Below are positions 1 through 8,487 of a DNA stretch of 60,412 nucleotides, in pieces. Source of the stretch: Planctomycetaceae bacterium (GTDB taxonomy: Bacteria > Planctomycetota > Planctomycetia > Pirellulales > Pirellulaceae); assembly GCA_002717145.1 (NCBI GenBank), contig PBCP01000040.1, positions 1-60,412 of the forward strand, read 5' to 3'. Position 1 is the stretch's first letter; each line of letters starts with the position of its first letter. Made by a program: the position numbers and the translations under genes. The notes under the pieces were generated by a model, which saw only the letters and a list, made by a program, of their open reading frames with translations, was not told the origin of the DNA and made no database searches.

Positions 1-573
1 TGCCAAAAAGAAAGCATTAGGGAGGACCTCCGAGCCACGGCCTAAGCCGTCGACTGTCGCTCCGATCAGTCGTCGCTCCCCAAGGCTTTACTGTACTAAT
101 GTTTCGAAAGCACAGATTTCCCGGTGTCGGGAACGTTGCTCGAACCAAACGGCTTATCGTGATTTGCAATCCAAATTCGCTTTTGTTCCGCTTTGGAAAA
201 AGACCTGACTAACGCGCGCACCGGTGGCGCAAAAGTGAAGCTCTTTTTTCAAAGAAAAACATGTAACAACGAGGTCGGCATTAAGGTGATAAGAATCAAG
301 CTGACCTTCGTCGTTTCAAAGCAAAGTTCGGAAAGAACAATGCGAAGAACCAATGTTGGTGTCAAACAACAGTGGCCATTTTCACGGACCGGAAAAAAAT
401 GTCAAGCGAGCAACAACAGATTTTCCAAGTATTCTTTTTCGATGTTTTTTCATTTCGATTTTGGTTCGCGCGTTGACACTCGTTTTAAAAATTCGTATGG
501 CCGACACTGCCGATTCTTTGGTACTCTTCGCGGGTGATAGCCATTCCAGTTTTATCTTTCCCTTCACCAATTC
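1..573. other. Left-edge stretch with no supported gene
   Basis: No convincing coding region is seen in these 573 bases. Frame 1 closes at 43-45 and frame 2 stays open to the stop at 206-208, so the 3' end of a gene entering from the left is possible, but neither tail is recognisable. Bases 20-80 can fold: GGGAG (20-24) with CTCCC (76-80), a perfect ACGGC/GCCGT hairpin at 37-50, and GACTG/CAGTC at 52-71. No T-rich tract follows, so it is not a standard terminator, and there is no tRNA T-loop motif. Confidence 0.5.
473..501 (+). promoter_or_regulatory. Candidate sigma-70 type promoter for the glycosyltransferase
   Basis: A perfect -35 hexamer TTGACA lies at 473-478, followed after 17 bases by a weak -10 TATGGC at 496-501. 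It stands about 70 bases upstream of the first possible start codon of the glycosyltransferase gene. The poor -10 keeps confidence low. Confidence 0.3.
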
Positions 574-1491
574 ATGCGATTACCGCGTTCTTTGAAAGCT
601 TCAATGCGACCTCCATTCCAATCTGACTTCCTGACAGACGAAGAAAAAATAAAAGTGTCTGAGGCTCTCGCGGAAGTGTCCTCCGGTTCTACGGAAGGCG
701 ATGTTATTTCAGCAAACCATGACCAGCTGGTACAGACACTGGGCAGTGAATTGTGTGGACGAGCCGGTATCTATGTGATGCCTAAAGACTTTAAGTTATC
801 GGTCGTGATTCCGATTTACAACGAAGTGAGGACGCTGATCGAGGTTGTCGAAAAAGTGCGTTCGATCGGTCTCAATCTCGAAATGGTTTTAGTTGACGAC
901 GGCAGTACCGATGGCACTCGGGAACTGTTGGAGGAAATGATAGGACGTAGTGATTTAAAGATAGTTTTTCATGAGCACAACAAAGGGAAAGGAGCAGCGG
1001 TAAGAACCGGCTTCCAGGAAGCGACTGGTGACGTGATCGTTATTCAGGATGCGGATCTCGAATATGATCCGAACGAATTCCGCTATCTTCTACAACCCAT
1101 TGTCGAAGACCGCGCCGACATTGTTTATGGTTCGCGATTCCAGATCAAAGAAAAGGCAGATTCTCCTGCATGGCATATGGCAGTCAATGGTTTCATTACG
1201 TGCCTTTGCAATTTGGTGACGCGTCTTAGGTTTACTGACGTTGAAACCTGTTACAAATTATTTCGGAGACCCCTTATCCAGGAAATAGCTTCTGGTATGA
1301 AAGAGAATCGTTTTGGAATTGAAATAGAAATGACATGCAAGTTGGCCAGACGATCAAAACAAAATGGCACTCGTTTTTATGAGCGGCCCATTAGTTATCA
1401 GCGGCGATCTTATGAAGAGGGCAAGAAGATTGGCTGGAAAGATGGAGTCAGTGCCCTACGCTGTATCTTTTGGTATGGCCTGTTCGGTTAA
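574..1491 (+). CDS. Family 2 glycosyltransferase (DPM1/polyprenyl-phosphate type)
   Basis: Probable cytoplasmic GT2 transferring a sugar from a nucleotide donor, perhaps to a polyprenyl-phosphate carrier. The GT-A core begins near residue 73 (SVVIPIYNE), followed by VDDGSTDGT, the metal-binding DAD in IQDADLEYDP, and GSRF. This order fits dolichol-phosphate mannosyltransferase-like enzymes. About 70 residues without a recognised domain precede the core, which is unusual; ATGs at 604 and 778 are alternative starts and none has a clear ribosome-binding site. No membrane segment is apparent. A flippase gene follows after 33 bases, which suggests a shared role in surface polysaccharide synthesis. 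Family is secure; the substrate is unknown. Confidence 0.85.
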   Translation: MRLPRSLKASMRPPFQSDFLTDEEKIKVSEALAEVSSGSTEGDVISANHDQLVQTLGSELCGRAGIYVMPKDFKLSVVIPIYNEVRTLIEVVEKVRSIGLNLEMVLVDDGSTDGTRELLEEMIGRSDLKIVFHEHNKGKGAAVRTGFQEATGDVIVIQDADLEYDPNEFRYLLQPIVEDRADIVYGSRFQIKEKADSPAWHMAVNGFITCLCNLVTRLRFTDVETCYKLFRRPLIQEIASGMKENRFGIEIEMTCKLARRSKQNGTRFYERPISYQRRSYEEGKKIGWKDGVSALRCIFWYGLFG

Positions 1492-1524
1492 CTGACCGAA
1501 AACCCGGAGGCCTGAAATAAAGAT

Positions 1525-3084
1525 ATGGTCGACAGCGCACAAAATGAATCGGCCTCAGCCGTCATAACCACTCCCGCTCAGGTACAGCGCGAGACGCGCA
1601 AAGTCTTGTTGCTGCAAATAGCACGGCAGGTTGTGGCAATCAGTAGTGCAGCAGCATTGTATCGATTGTTGGGGCCGGAACCATTTGGTCTTTATGGAAT
1701 GGTGATTCCCTTGCTCATGTTGCCTCGAATGGCGGCGACGCTGGGACTTTCGACAGCAGCTGTCCAATCCGAGCATTTGTCAGTAGATCAACGTTCAGCG
1801 ATTTTTCATGTTACGGTACTTCTAGGAATGGCAGCTGCCTTATTCACCGGTGGATTAGGGCATTTATTCAGCAGGATCTATCAGGTTCCCGATCTCATCT
1901 GGATCAGCTGGTTGTTTGCGGGGACAACAGTTGTTGACGCTTTTGGCCTGACACATCTGGCTGGCCTCCAGCGGAATTTGAAATTAGGACGTATTGCTGG
2001 GATCCGTCTATTTAGCCAGACATTGGCGGCGATGGTTGCGATAGTGGTGGCTGTTCAAGTGAGTCATCAGGTGCTGACCATGGGAATTTTTGCATTAATT
2101 GCGATGGAGTATACACAGCTAGGAGTTAATACGCTGGGCTATTGGTGGTCCGGTAAGTGGTGGCCTGGAAAACTTGTCAGAATCGAAATGAAACAATTGC
2201 TGGCTTTTGGTGGTAACTATTCACTTAGCAGCTTGGTCTTCTATGCCGGTCAGAATCTAGACAAAGTAATACTGGCCGTCGTCCTAGGCAGCACTCAGTC
2301 GGGACAGCGTTTCTTGGGGATGTACACGGCGATGTACAACCTGATGATGAAGCCGGTTTATTTTGTTACTGATCCGGTTACCAGCGTGATGCTTCCATCG
2401 TTATCCCGAGCCAGAAGTAAGCCTCTCGATTATCGACGAATTGCGACAGAATTTTATCGGTTTACAGCAATCCTGTTAATTCCGGCAGGAATTGGCTTAG
2501 CAGTCGTCAGTTCAGATGTTGTGGCTCTGATTAGTGGTCCCGGATGGGGGGAAGCTAGTGCCATGTTGCTCGTCCTGGCACCTGCCATATGCGTCCACGG
2601 ATTGATTAATATCTCGGGAAGCCTGTTGGCATCGATCGGGCAGACAGGCCGGCTGCTGGCAGCAGCCAGTATCCTGCTGCTCATTCAGGTGCAGGGTTAT
2701 GGGGCCGCGTACTGGCTTACAACGCATTTTGAATTTGGTGCCGACGTTTCAGCAGACAGGGCAGTCAGTATTGCTGTGGCAACTAGTTACTCACTTGTTT
2801 TAATCGTATGCATGCTGCCGTATCTGGCTTTTTGTTTTTCACGCGTTGGACTTGCCATCGGTCCGATCGCGTTTGAATTCGCTCAGATACTGGGGCGGTC
2901 CATGTTGATGGGCGTATCGGTTTGGTTTGTGCAGGACTTAATGGTGTCATCCGCCTGGAGCATCTATCTTCGACTGCCACTGGCCATGGGAGTCGGAATC
3001 GCGACTTATTCGATTTTAATGTGGTCGCGAATTAAACAGTCCGTTATGCCGTTTCTTGTACGCGGATATGAGGTGCAATCGTGA
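1525..3084 (+). CDS. Oligosaccharide flippase (Wzx/polysaccharide biosynthesis family)
   Basis: Predicted inner-membrane flippase of the MOP superfamily that moves lipid-linked oligosaccharides across the membrane. The 519 residues contain about 12-14 hydrophobic helices. Hallmarks are an N-terminal amphipathic stretch leading to LYRLLGPEPFGLYGM, typical of the polysaccharide synthesis family (compare the usual LGPeeFGlyal), and a central QNLDKVILA region. The upstream GGAGG at 1506-1510 is rather far from the ATG, and no closer start is better. The gene follows a glycosyltransferase, and its TGA stop overlaps the GTG start of the next gene, so all three are probably co-transcribed. The exact polymer is unknown. 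Confidence 0.85.
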   Translation: MVDSAQNESASAVITTPAQVQRETRKVLLLQIARQVVAISSAAALYRLLGPEPFGLYGMVIPLLMLPRMAATLGLSTAAVQSEHLSVDQRSAIFHVTVLLGMAAALFTGGLGHLFSRIYQVPDLIWISWLFAGTTVVDAFGLTHLAGLQRNLKLGRIAGIRLFSQTLAAMVAIVVAVQVSHQVLTMGIFALIAMEYTQLGVNTLGYWWSGKWWPGKLVRIEMKQLLAFGGNYSLSSLVFYAGQNLDKVILAVVLGSTQSGQRFLGMYTAMYNLMMKPVYFVTDPVTSVMLPSLSRARSKPLDYRRIATEFYRFTAILLIPAGIGLAVVSSDVVALISGPGWGEASAMLLVLAPAICVHGLINISGSLLASIGQTGRLLAAASILLLIQVQGYGAAYWLTTHFEFGADVSADRAVSIAVATSYSLVLIVCMLPYLAFCFSRVGLAIGPIAFEFAQILGRSMLMGVSVWFVQDLMVSSAWSIYLRLPLAMGVGIATYSILMWSRIKQSVMPFLVRGYEVQS

Positions 3085-4424
3085 ACGGCGATCGTACCAA
3101 AAATATCATTTGCCTGATGGCTATGATAGTGATCCTTATCATGGCCGTACTTGTGGATCGGGCCGATGTCAAATCGATAAATCGATATCTCGTCTATGGA
3201 ATTGCTGTTGTTGGACTTATCGGTCTTTCTGTGCTTATCAGCAAACCGTTGTCGATGCAGCCGGGTAGCAAGATACTTGAACAGCTTGGGGATAAGGCAG
3301 ACCCGCTGTTGGCGTGGGAAGAAGAGCTTGCATCACAGAAAGAAATGATGGAGATACTGGCTCGACAGCTTGATCAGCGTCATGCCAATTTATCGCAAAA
3401 GTTGATTGCATTTCATGAATGGTCAGAGTTCCCGCAACCTATTGATTTGGATGAGGGTATTCATCATGCCATTGAATGCGGAGAGATGCCAGAGGATCAA
3501 GTTCTCATCGAGCTAGTGGAAAAGGACCGACTAACGATTGAATTCCTGGAGAGGGAATCCAAACGGATTTTTGAGAACATATTGCAAAATAAATACACTA
3601 TCGAAGGTCGGCTCCAGGTTCGCATGCTTCGCAACGAAGCGCTCGCAATAGCCGAGTCTGTCGCTCGCATATATCAGCCAGGGGCGGAATTTCCGCTGAT
3701 GGGTACTAGCGCAGAACAAATTATGTTTGCGGCCAGCCGAGTATGTTTGCAGACGTTGGTAGTCATGGATGAGCTGCCTTTAAATGTGAAGCAGATGAAT
3801 ATTCAGAGCCTCTACGGTTACATTTCCAAAGCAGTGAAGGCTTACGGAGTCTATAAAAAGGCAAAACCATTACTCGATTATGCAAGCGGTGCCGTGTATG
3901 CGGGACGATTTGCCTGGGGCGCCAATCCGGTTGCAACAGGAGCAATGTGGCTGTTACAAAATGTCGGAAAGAAGGCGGCATCGAATGTAGCTGGAAAATA
4001 TCTGAACGAGCAGGCGATGGGACTGTTAAGCAACGTGATTCATGCCATTGGATTTGAGGCAGCTCAAATCTATGGCGGAGATTTCAGGCATCGTGATTCC
4101 AACTGGATTTATGGAATCGAGTTAGTGGAAACGGTAAACCACTTTCAATTTGATCGGGAATCACTGATTGCTGCATTGGAAGAGCTGGGTGCCTTAAAAC
4201 TCCGTAGTGAGTACGATCGAGTCTTTTTGTATCGCTGTGTAGCCGTTGGTAAAAGTCCGGATACACAAAGATACAGGGCAGCAATGATTTTGACCGACGA
4301 GCAAAAACAAGCCGTCTATTTGCGAATTGGAGAATACCTGCAGAAGCACTATGACGGATTCGATGCTGACAAAATTGATCGCTGGCGAAACCGTTTGCGG
4401 AAAACGTTGGATCTAAAGCGTTAA
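3081..4424 (+). CDS. Membrane-anchored protein of unknown function
   Basis: No family recognised. The 447-residue product starts with two predicted membrane helices (about residues 8-25 and 34-52), followed by a largely alpha-helical soluble region with acidic, coiled-coil-like stretches around residues 70-170 and a Gly/Ala-rich, weakly hydrophobic patch near 265-310. The GTG start overlaps the flippase TGA stop, with GAGGTG about 6 bases upstream, so translational coupling is likely. Position suggests an accessory role in polysaccharide export or assembly; this is inference only. Confidence 0.75.
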   Translation: MNGDRTKNIICLMAMIVILIMAVLVDRADVKSINRYLVYGIAVVGLIGLSVLISKPLSMQPGSKILEQLGDKADPLLAWEEELASQKEMMEILARQLDQRHANLSQKLIAFHEWSEFPQPIDLDEGIHHAIECGEMPEDQVLIELVEKDRLTIEFLERESKRIFENILQNKYTIEGRLQVRMLRNEALAIAESVARIYQPGAEFPLMGTSAEQIMFAASRVCLQTLVVMDELPLNVKQMNIQSLYGYISKAVKAYGVYKKAKPLLDYASGAVYAGRFAWGANPVATGAMWLLQNVGKKAASNVAGKYLNEQAMGLLSNVIHAIGFEAAQIYGGDFRHRDSNWIYGIELVETVNHFQFDRESLIAALEELGALKLRSEYDRVFLYRCVAVGKSPDTQRYRAAMILTDEQKQAVYLRIGEYLQKHYDGFDADKIDRWRNRLRKTLDLKR

Positions 4425-4537
4425 ACAAAAACCAGCAACTACCCTGTTGGCCGTGCTGTCTTTCATCCGGCATAATGGGAAGGGCATCATGAACCAACTT
4501 CGATCACCTATTTAACAGCGAAACAGGTACCCAGGTT

Positions 4538-5818
4538 ATGGCTGAATTACCACGCGTATTCAAAGTCCGACAGCATTTTCAGGCAGTGGAATGTGAGGAT
4601 GTGTCGGCCGAAGTGGATGCTCAGCTTGGCAAGCTCGATTTGGGCCAAAAGATCAAATCAGGAGATACTGTCGCTATTTCGGCAGGCAGTCGGGGAATCG
4701 CTAATATTCATATAGCGATCCGTGCGATCGTCCAACATGTACAGTCTTTAGGCGGTGAGCCCTTTGTCGTGCCAGCTATGGGAAGCCATGGCGGAGGCAC
4801 AGCCGAAGGTCAGCGAGCGATTGTGGAAGGCTACGGGATGACCGAAGAGTTTCTCGGTTGCCCCATCAAAGCTTCTATGGAAACTCATATCGTATGTGAA
4901 GCCGACGAAGGGTTTCCCGTGCATTTTGATAAGCACGCCTGGGAGGCCGATCACGTCGTGGTTTGTAACCGCATTAAACCGCATACAAATTTCGCTGGGG
5001 ATATCGAAAGCGGATTAATGAAAATGATGCTTATTGGGCTGGGCAAGCATAACGGGGCGAAGATTTATCACCGTGCTATCAACGATTACAGTTTCGGCCA
5101 GATCGTAAGAAGCGTTGCTAAAGAAGTCTTGGATAAATGCGGAGTCGTTGCAGGTGTCGCATTGGTGGAAAACCAATTTGATCATACTGCGTTGGTGGAA
5201 GCAGTGGCGCCGGAGAACTTTGAGTCCCGTGAAAAAGAATTGTTAGTGCTGGCGAAACAATACATGCCTAGCATCCCCTTTGACGAAGTCCAGTTTCTGG
5301 CCATTGATGAGATGGGCAAGGATATCAGTGGCTCAGGGATGGACACCAATGTCATTGGCCGTAAATATGATGACCATCGCGCGACAGAAGGCGAGACTCC
5401 CAAGGTGAAATATATCGCCATGCGAGGCTTGACACCTGCCACGCACGGAAATGCAACTGGCCTGGGTATGGCGGAATTTTGTCGTAGTCGTGTGGCACGT
5501 GAAGTCGACCAAAAGATTACCAGAATCAACTGCATTACCGGTGGCCACATAACGGCTGCTATGAGCCCACTCGACTATGAGACGGATGCTGAAATCTTTG
5601 ATGTGATTACGCAGTCGGTTGGGTTAACCGAGTCACAGGACATTCGCTTTGTCTGGATTCGTAACACACTTGATGTGGCTGAGTTTGTCTGCAGCGAATC
5701 TTATCTGGAGCAGGTACAGAGCAGAGAGGACCTCGAGCAGATTAGTGAACTTCAGGAATTACCGTTTGACGCCGACGGTAACCTACCCGACTTTGTAACC
5801 GATGCTCTTAACAGCTGA
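4538..5818 (+). CDS. LarA-like (DUF2088 / Lar_N) family protein
   Basis: The 426-residue protein resembles the lactate-racemase superfamily. Visible signatures are SAGSRG near residue 50, MGSHGGGTAEGQ near 85-96 and KPHTNFAGDIESGLMKMM near 147-164, followed by GLGKHNGA. In LarA a nickel-pincer nucleotide is bound by conserved His and Lys residues; which residues serve here cannot be fixed without alignment. No larB, larC or larE cofactor gene is nearby, so the cofactor would have to come from elsewhere or be absent. Many family members are not lactate racemases, so a general isomerase or epimerase label is safer. The gene stands alone between a plus-strand cluster and a convergent ion channel. 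Confidence 0.75.
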   Translation: MAELPRVFKVRQHFQAVECEDVSAEVDAQLGKLDLGQKIKSGDTVAISAGSRGIANIHIAIRAIVQHVQSLGGEPFVVPAMGSHGGGTAEGQRAIVEGYGMTEEFLGCPIKASMETHIVCEADEGFPVHFDKHAWEADHVVVCNRIKPHTNFAGDIESGLMKMMLIGLGKHNGAKIYHRAINDYSFGQIVRSVAKEVLDKCGVVAGVALVENQFDHTALVEAVAPENFESREKELLVLAKQYMPSIPFDEVQFLAIDEMGKDISGSGMDTNVIGRKYDDHRATEGETPKVKYIAMRGLTPATHGNATGLGMAEFCRSRVAREVDQKITRINCITGGHITAAMSPLDYETDAEIFDVITQSVGLTESQDIRFVWIRNTLDVAEFVCSESYLEQVQSREDLEQISELQELPFDADGNLPDFVTDALNS

Positions 5819-5826
5819 TTTCCAGA

Positions 5827-6699
5827 CTATAGTTTCGATCCGCAGTACTTGCAGTACTTAGCATCATCGTCGTGACCTTCTTTGGTGCACGTAAGGCAAG
5901 CCTGCGTGTTTGTTTGTGCCTTGGAGGCAGAAATGATTTCTACCGAAAAGATGCCGCTGGGAACAACGATGATGGCGTAACCGAGAATCATCGCGATCGC
6001 AGCAATGGTTTGGCCTAGCACAGTTCGCGGTGCTATGTCACCGTAGCCCACCGTGGTTATCGTTACGATCGCCCAGTAAATACTTTTTGGAATTGATGTA
6101 AAGTCAGAGTCCTCAATGAAGAGATTCTCAATGACGTAAACCGTTGTTCCCATCACTAGAATCAGACTCATCACGACCAATAGAAATACGATGATCTTTG
6201 GCCTGGCCGCATTCAGGGCTGCCAATAATACTCGCGATTCCTGAATGTAGTTGTTCAACTTGAAGATTCTAAAGACACGAATCAATCTCAATACGCGAAC
6301 CACGGACAGAGCCTGCGAGCCTGGAATAATTAGCCCAACATAGGATGGCAGAACAGACAACAGGTCGACGATACCCCAAAAACTGATGATGTAACGCAGT
6401 GGCTGACGGACACAGGCGATTCTTAATGCATATTCGATGCTAAAACCGATCGTGATAATCCACTCGGTAATATTCAAAATCACACCATATCGCTCATCAA
6501 TAGCGTCGACGCTTTGAAGCATGACAATCAACACGCTGATCGCAATGGTTACCAAAAGCCCAACGTCAAATGCTTTTCCTTTGGGTGTATCAGCTTCAAA
6601 GATTATTTCGTGCCAGCGGAATCGCCAGTCAGCCGCCTTATTGGCCTCCGGTGGTGCTTCAGCAGCGGTTTTTTCGGGCAAATTATCTGAGTCGGACAT
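5827..6699 (-). CDS. Voltage-gated potassium channel with C-terminal zinc-ribbon motif
   Basis: Six-helix ion channel of the Kv type. The selectivity filter TTVGYGD is at residues 215-221, and an S4-like helix carries arginines at regular spacing (RVLRLIRVFRIFK, about 134-147). The family forms tetramers in the inner membrane and passes K+ in response to membrane potential. Unusually, the C-terminal tail holds C268-x2-C271 and C283-x2-C286, a short zinc-ribbon-like knuckle that could bind metal or sense redox state. The gene converges on the LarA-like gene with 8 bases between stops. Channel class is secure; the tail's role is inference. Confidence 0.9.
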   Translation of the reverse strand: MSDSDNLPEKTAAEAPPEANKAADWRFRWHEIIFEADTPKGKAFDVGLLVTIAISVLIVMLQSVDAIDERYGVILNITEWIITIGFSIEYALRIACVRQPLRYIISFWGIVDLLSVLPSYVGLIIPGSQALSVVRVLRLIRVFRIFKLNNYIQESRVLLAALNAARPKIIVFLLVVMSLILVMGTTVYVIENLFIEDSDFTSIPKSIYWAIVTITTVGYGDIAPRTVLGQTIAAIAMILGYAIIVVPSGIFSVEIISASKAQTNTQACLTCTKEGHDDDAKYCKYCGSKL

Positions 6700-6755
6700 G
6701 TAGTTGATTCTAAGCAGAGATCGGATGGCTGGTAAATAAGTTCTTTGGACTGTGT

Positions 6756-8180
6756 ATGATGTTGGTTATGTCAAAACCCCAACTCGAGACTTCAAAACAA
6801 ACGCTATCGGCAATGGATGCTGCCTGCATTATTGTTGGGATTATTATTGGGGCCGGAATTTATCGCACCACACCTACGATCGCAGCCGTAACTACCGATA
6901 CTTATTGGTTGATTGGCGTGTGGGTGCTCGGCGGGTGTCTGGCGTTGATCGGTGCGCTTTGTTATGTCGAATTGGCGACCAGTATTGCCGATGATGGCGG
7001 AGAATACGCTTACTTAAGGCGAGGCTTTAATAAACAAACGGCAACTTTTTACGCATGGATAGAGTTTTGGATTATTCGCCCTGGAAGTACGGGCCCGATG
7101 GCGATTTTGTTTGGAGAGTATGCGCATCGCATTTATCCGCTCTCTGATAATGAAATGTATAGCGGTGTCATTTATGCAGTGCTCGCTACCGTCATTATGT
7201 TGGGTGTGAATCTGCGAGGATTGAAAGCAGGTAAAGGCACACAGAATACCCTAACGGGTATCAAAGTGATCGCGTTACTGCTTCTGATTATTGTTTCCTT
7301 TGGGGCAGTCTTTTCAGGAGTTGAATTGCCTCGATCAACGCCAGCCAATGTTGACATTGCTAGCCAGTCTTGGGAGGGTTTTTTACTCGCGATGGTTTTG
7401 GTTATGTTTACCTACGGCGGCTGGAACGACGTTTCCTTTGTGGCCTCCGAAGTCAAACAGCCTGAAAAGAATATTTTGCGAGGACTGTTGATCGGTATAT
7501 TTACCGTGGTGGTGATTTACATTTTGATTAACATTGCCATGATCATGACGCTAGGGCAGCAAGGGCTGGCAGAATCTAAGACTCCAGCGACGGACATGCT
7601 GAGATTAACTGCCGGCGAACAGGCCGAAAAGCTGATGGCCGTCTTGATTTGCATCTCTGCCTTAGGCGCGGTCAATGCGATGCTGTTTACTAGCGCTCGG
7701 ATATACCATGCGTTGGGACGGCAGGTTTCCATTTTTAGCTGGCTCGGCCAATGGAATGAGCACCTTAATGTTCCGGCGAGGTCACTGATTCTGCAGACAG
7801 CCGTGATCCTGATGATGGTGATTGGGTTTGGACTCGAGGAGACCGGTTTTGAATTATTGATTCTGTTTGTCTCACCGTTTATGTGGGTTTTTCTCGCCTT
7901 GATTGGCGTCAGTCTGTTTATGGCTCGTCGTAAAGAATTGGGCAATGAGCAGACATATCGGACGCCACTTTATCCAGCCTTGCCTCTGATTTTTATTGGT
8001 TCCAGTCTGTTTATGGTTTACCGCAGTCTGAGTTGGCTACAGGTTCAGATTGAGGCCCAGGATTTGCTGGCTGATAACTTCTTTATTTTTCTCGCAGTAT
8101 TCACGGGATTAGTTGTTTTATCCGCCTTCGGTATGTCGGTCTGGCCCGATCAGTCCGGTAAGCAGGAAGAATCGTCATAA
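6756..8180 (+). CDS. APC-family amino-acid permease
   Basis: Inner-membrane transporter of the amino acid-polyamine-organocation superfamily, 474 residues with about 12 hydrophobic helices. The first helix has the substrate-site signature IIVGIIIGAGIYRT (residues about 26-39), typical of amino-acid/proton symporters and exchangers. TYGGWNDVSFVASEVKQPEKN in the middle matches the LAT/SteT-like consensus around GWn...EvknPeKn. ATGs at 6756, 6759 and 6768 are close together and the true start is uncertain. It is divergent from the potassium channel gene. The substrate amino acid is not known. Confidence 0.88.
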   Translation: MMLVMSKPQLETSKQTLSAMDAACIIVGIIIGAGIYRTTPTIAAVTTDTYWLIGVWVLGGCLALIGALCYVELATSIADDGGEYAYLRRGFNKQTATFYAWIEFWIIRPGSTGPMAILFGEYAHRIYPLSDNEMYSGVIYAVLATVIMLGVNLRGLKAGKGTQNTLTGIKVIALLLLIIVSFGAVFSGVELPRSTPANVDIASQSWEGFLLAMVLVMFTYGGWNDVSFVASEVKQPEKNILRGLLIGIFTVVVIYILINIAMIMTLGQQGLAESKTPATDMLRLTAGEQAEKLMAVLICISALGAVNAMLFTSARIYHALGRQVSIFSWLGQWNEHLNVPARSLILQTAVILMMVIGFGLEETGFELLILFVSPFMWVFLALIGVSLFMARRKELGNEQTYRTPLYPALPLIFIGSSLFMVYRSLSWLQVQIEAQDLLADNFFIFLAVFTGLVVLSAFGMSVWPDQSGKQEESS

Positions 8181-8329
8181 GCCCTCGGGCGTGTAGAGCA
8201 CGGGTTAAGAGTGCCCCGCTTAAGGTCCGGTTGAAACGAGCTGTAGCAGCTATTGGATAAGACAAGGAATCAAGTCCGGTTGGCAGGCTATGAGTCCTGA
8301 AAAGGGAAGTAAGAATTCTGCCCCCGGGC
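8181..8329 (+). ncRNA. Candidate structured RNA or structured 3' UTR
   Basis: This segment begins directly after the permease stop codon and can close on itself. Bases 8181-8190 pair with 8320-8329 at 8 of 10 positions, split by a 2x2 internal loop. Inside are UUAAG/CUUAA, an AGCUG-UAG-CAGCU hairpin and a CAGG/CCUG hairpin. The word GTCCGGTTG occurs twice. Length and a long closing helix recall 6S-like RNAs, but I cannot match it to any known family; riboswitch cores (SAM, cobalamin, THF) were not recognised. It could equally be a termination or stability element of the permease mRNA. Confidence 0.3.
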
Positions 8330-8372
8330 CTAAAAATTAACGCCTCTGCCGATGCAAAGCATGAAAAAACTT

Positions 8373-8388
8373 TGTGAATCTTTTCACA
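8373..8388. promoter_or_regulatory. CRP/FNR-type operator: TGTGA-N6-TCACA
   Basis: A perfect TGTGA(N6)TCACA palindrome occupies 8373-8388, extended by one more T/A pair at each end. The spacing and half-sites equal the classic CRP consensus. A possible -10 TATAGT at 8431-8436 would place the site centre about 60 bases upstream of transcription start, the usual position for a class I CRP activator. The regulated gene would be the PLP enzyme starting at 8488. The rest of the 307-base gap from 8181 to 8487 holds the possible structured RNA. Confidence 0.45.
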
Positions 8389-8487
8389 AGATATCGACCA
8401 GCTTGTTATTAGGTTAAAGTCAGCGGGAATTATAGTGATAGAAGAGAGTGATTTGTCTGCTTTTTTCCAATTCCGTTAGGAGCCAGA

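Noticed and set aside
2..208. A frame open from the left edge to 208 as the tail of a real gene
   Set aside because: The translation is rich in Arg, Ser and Cys without any recognisable pattern, and another frame ends at 45; neither is supported.
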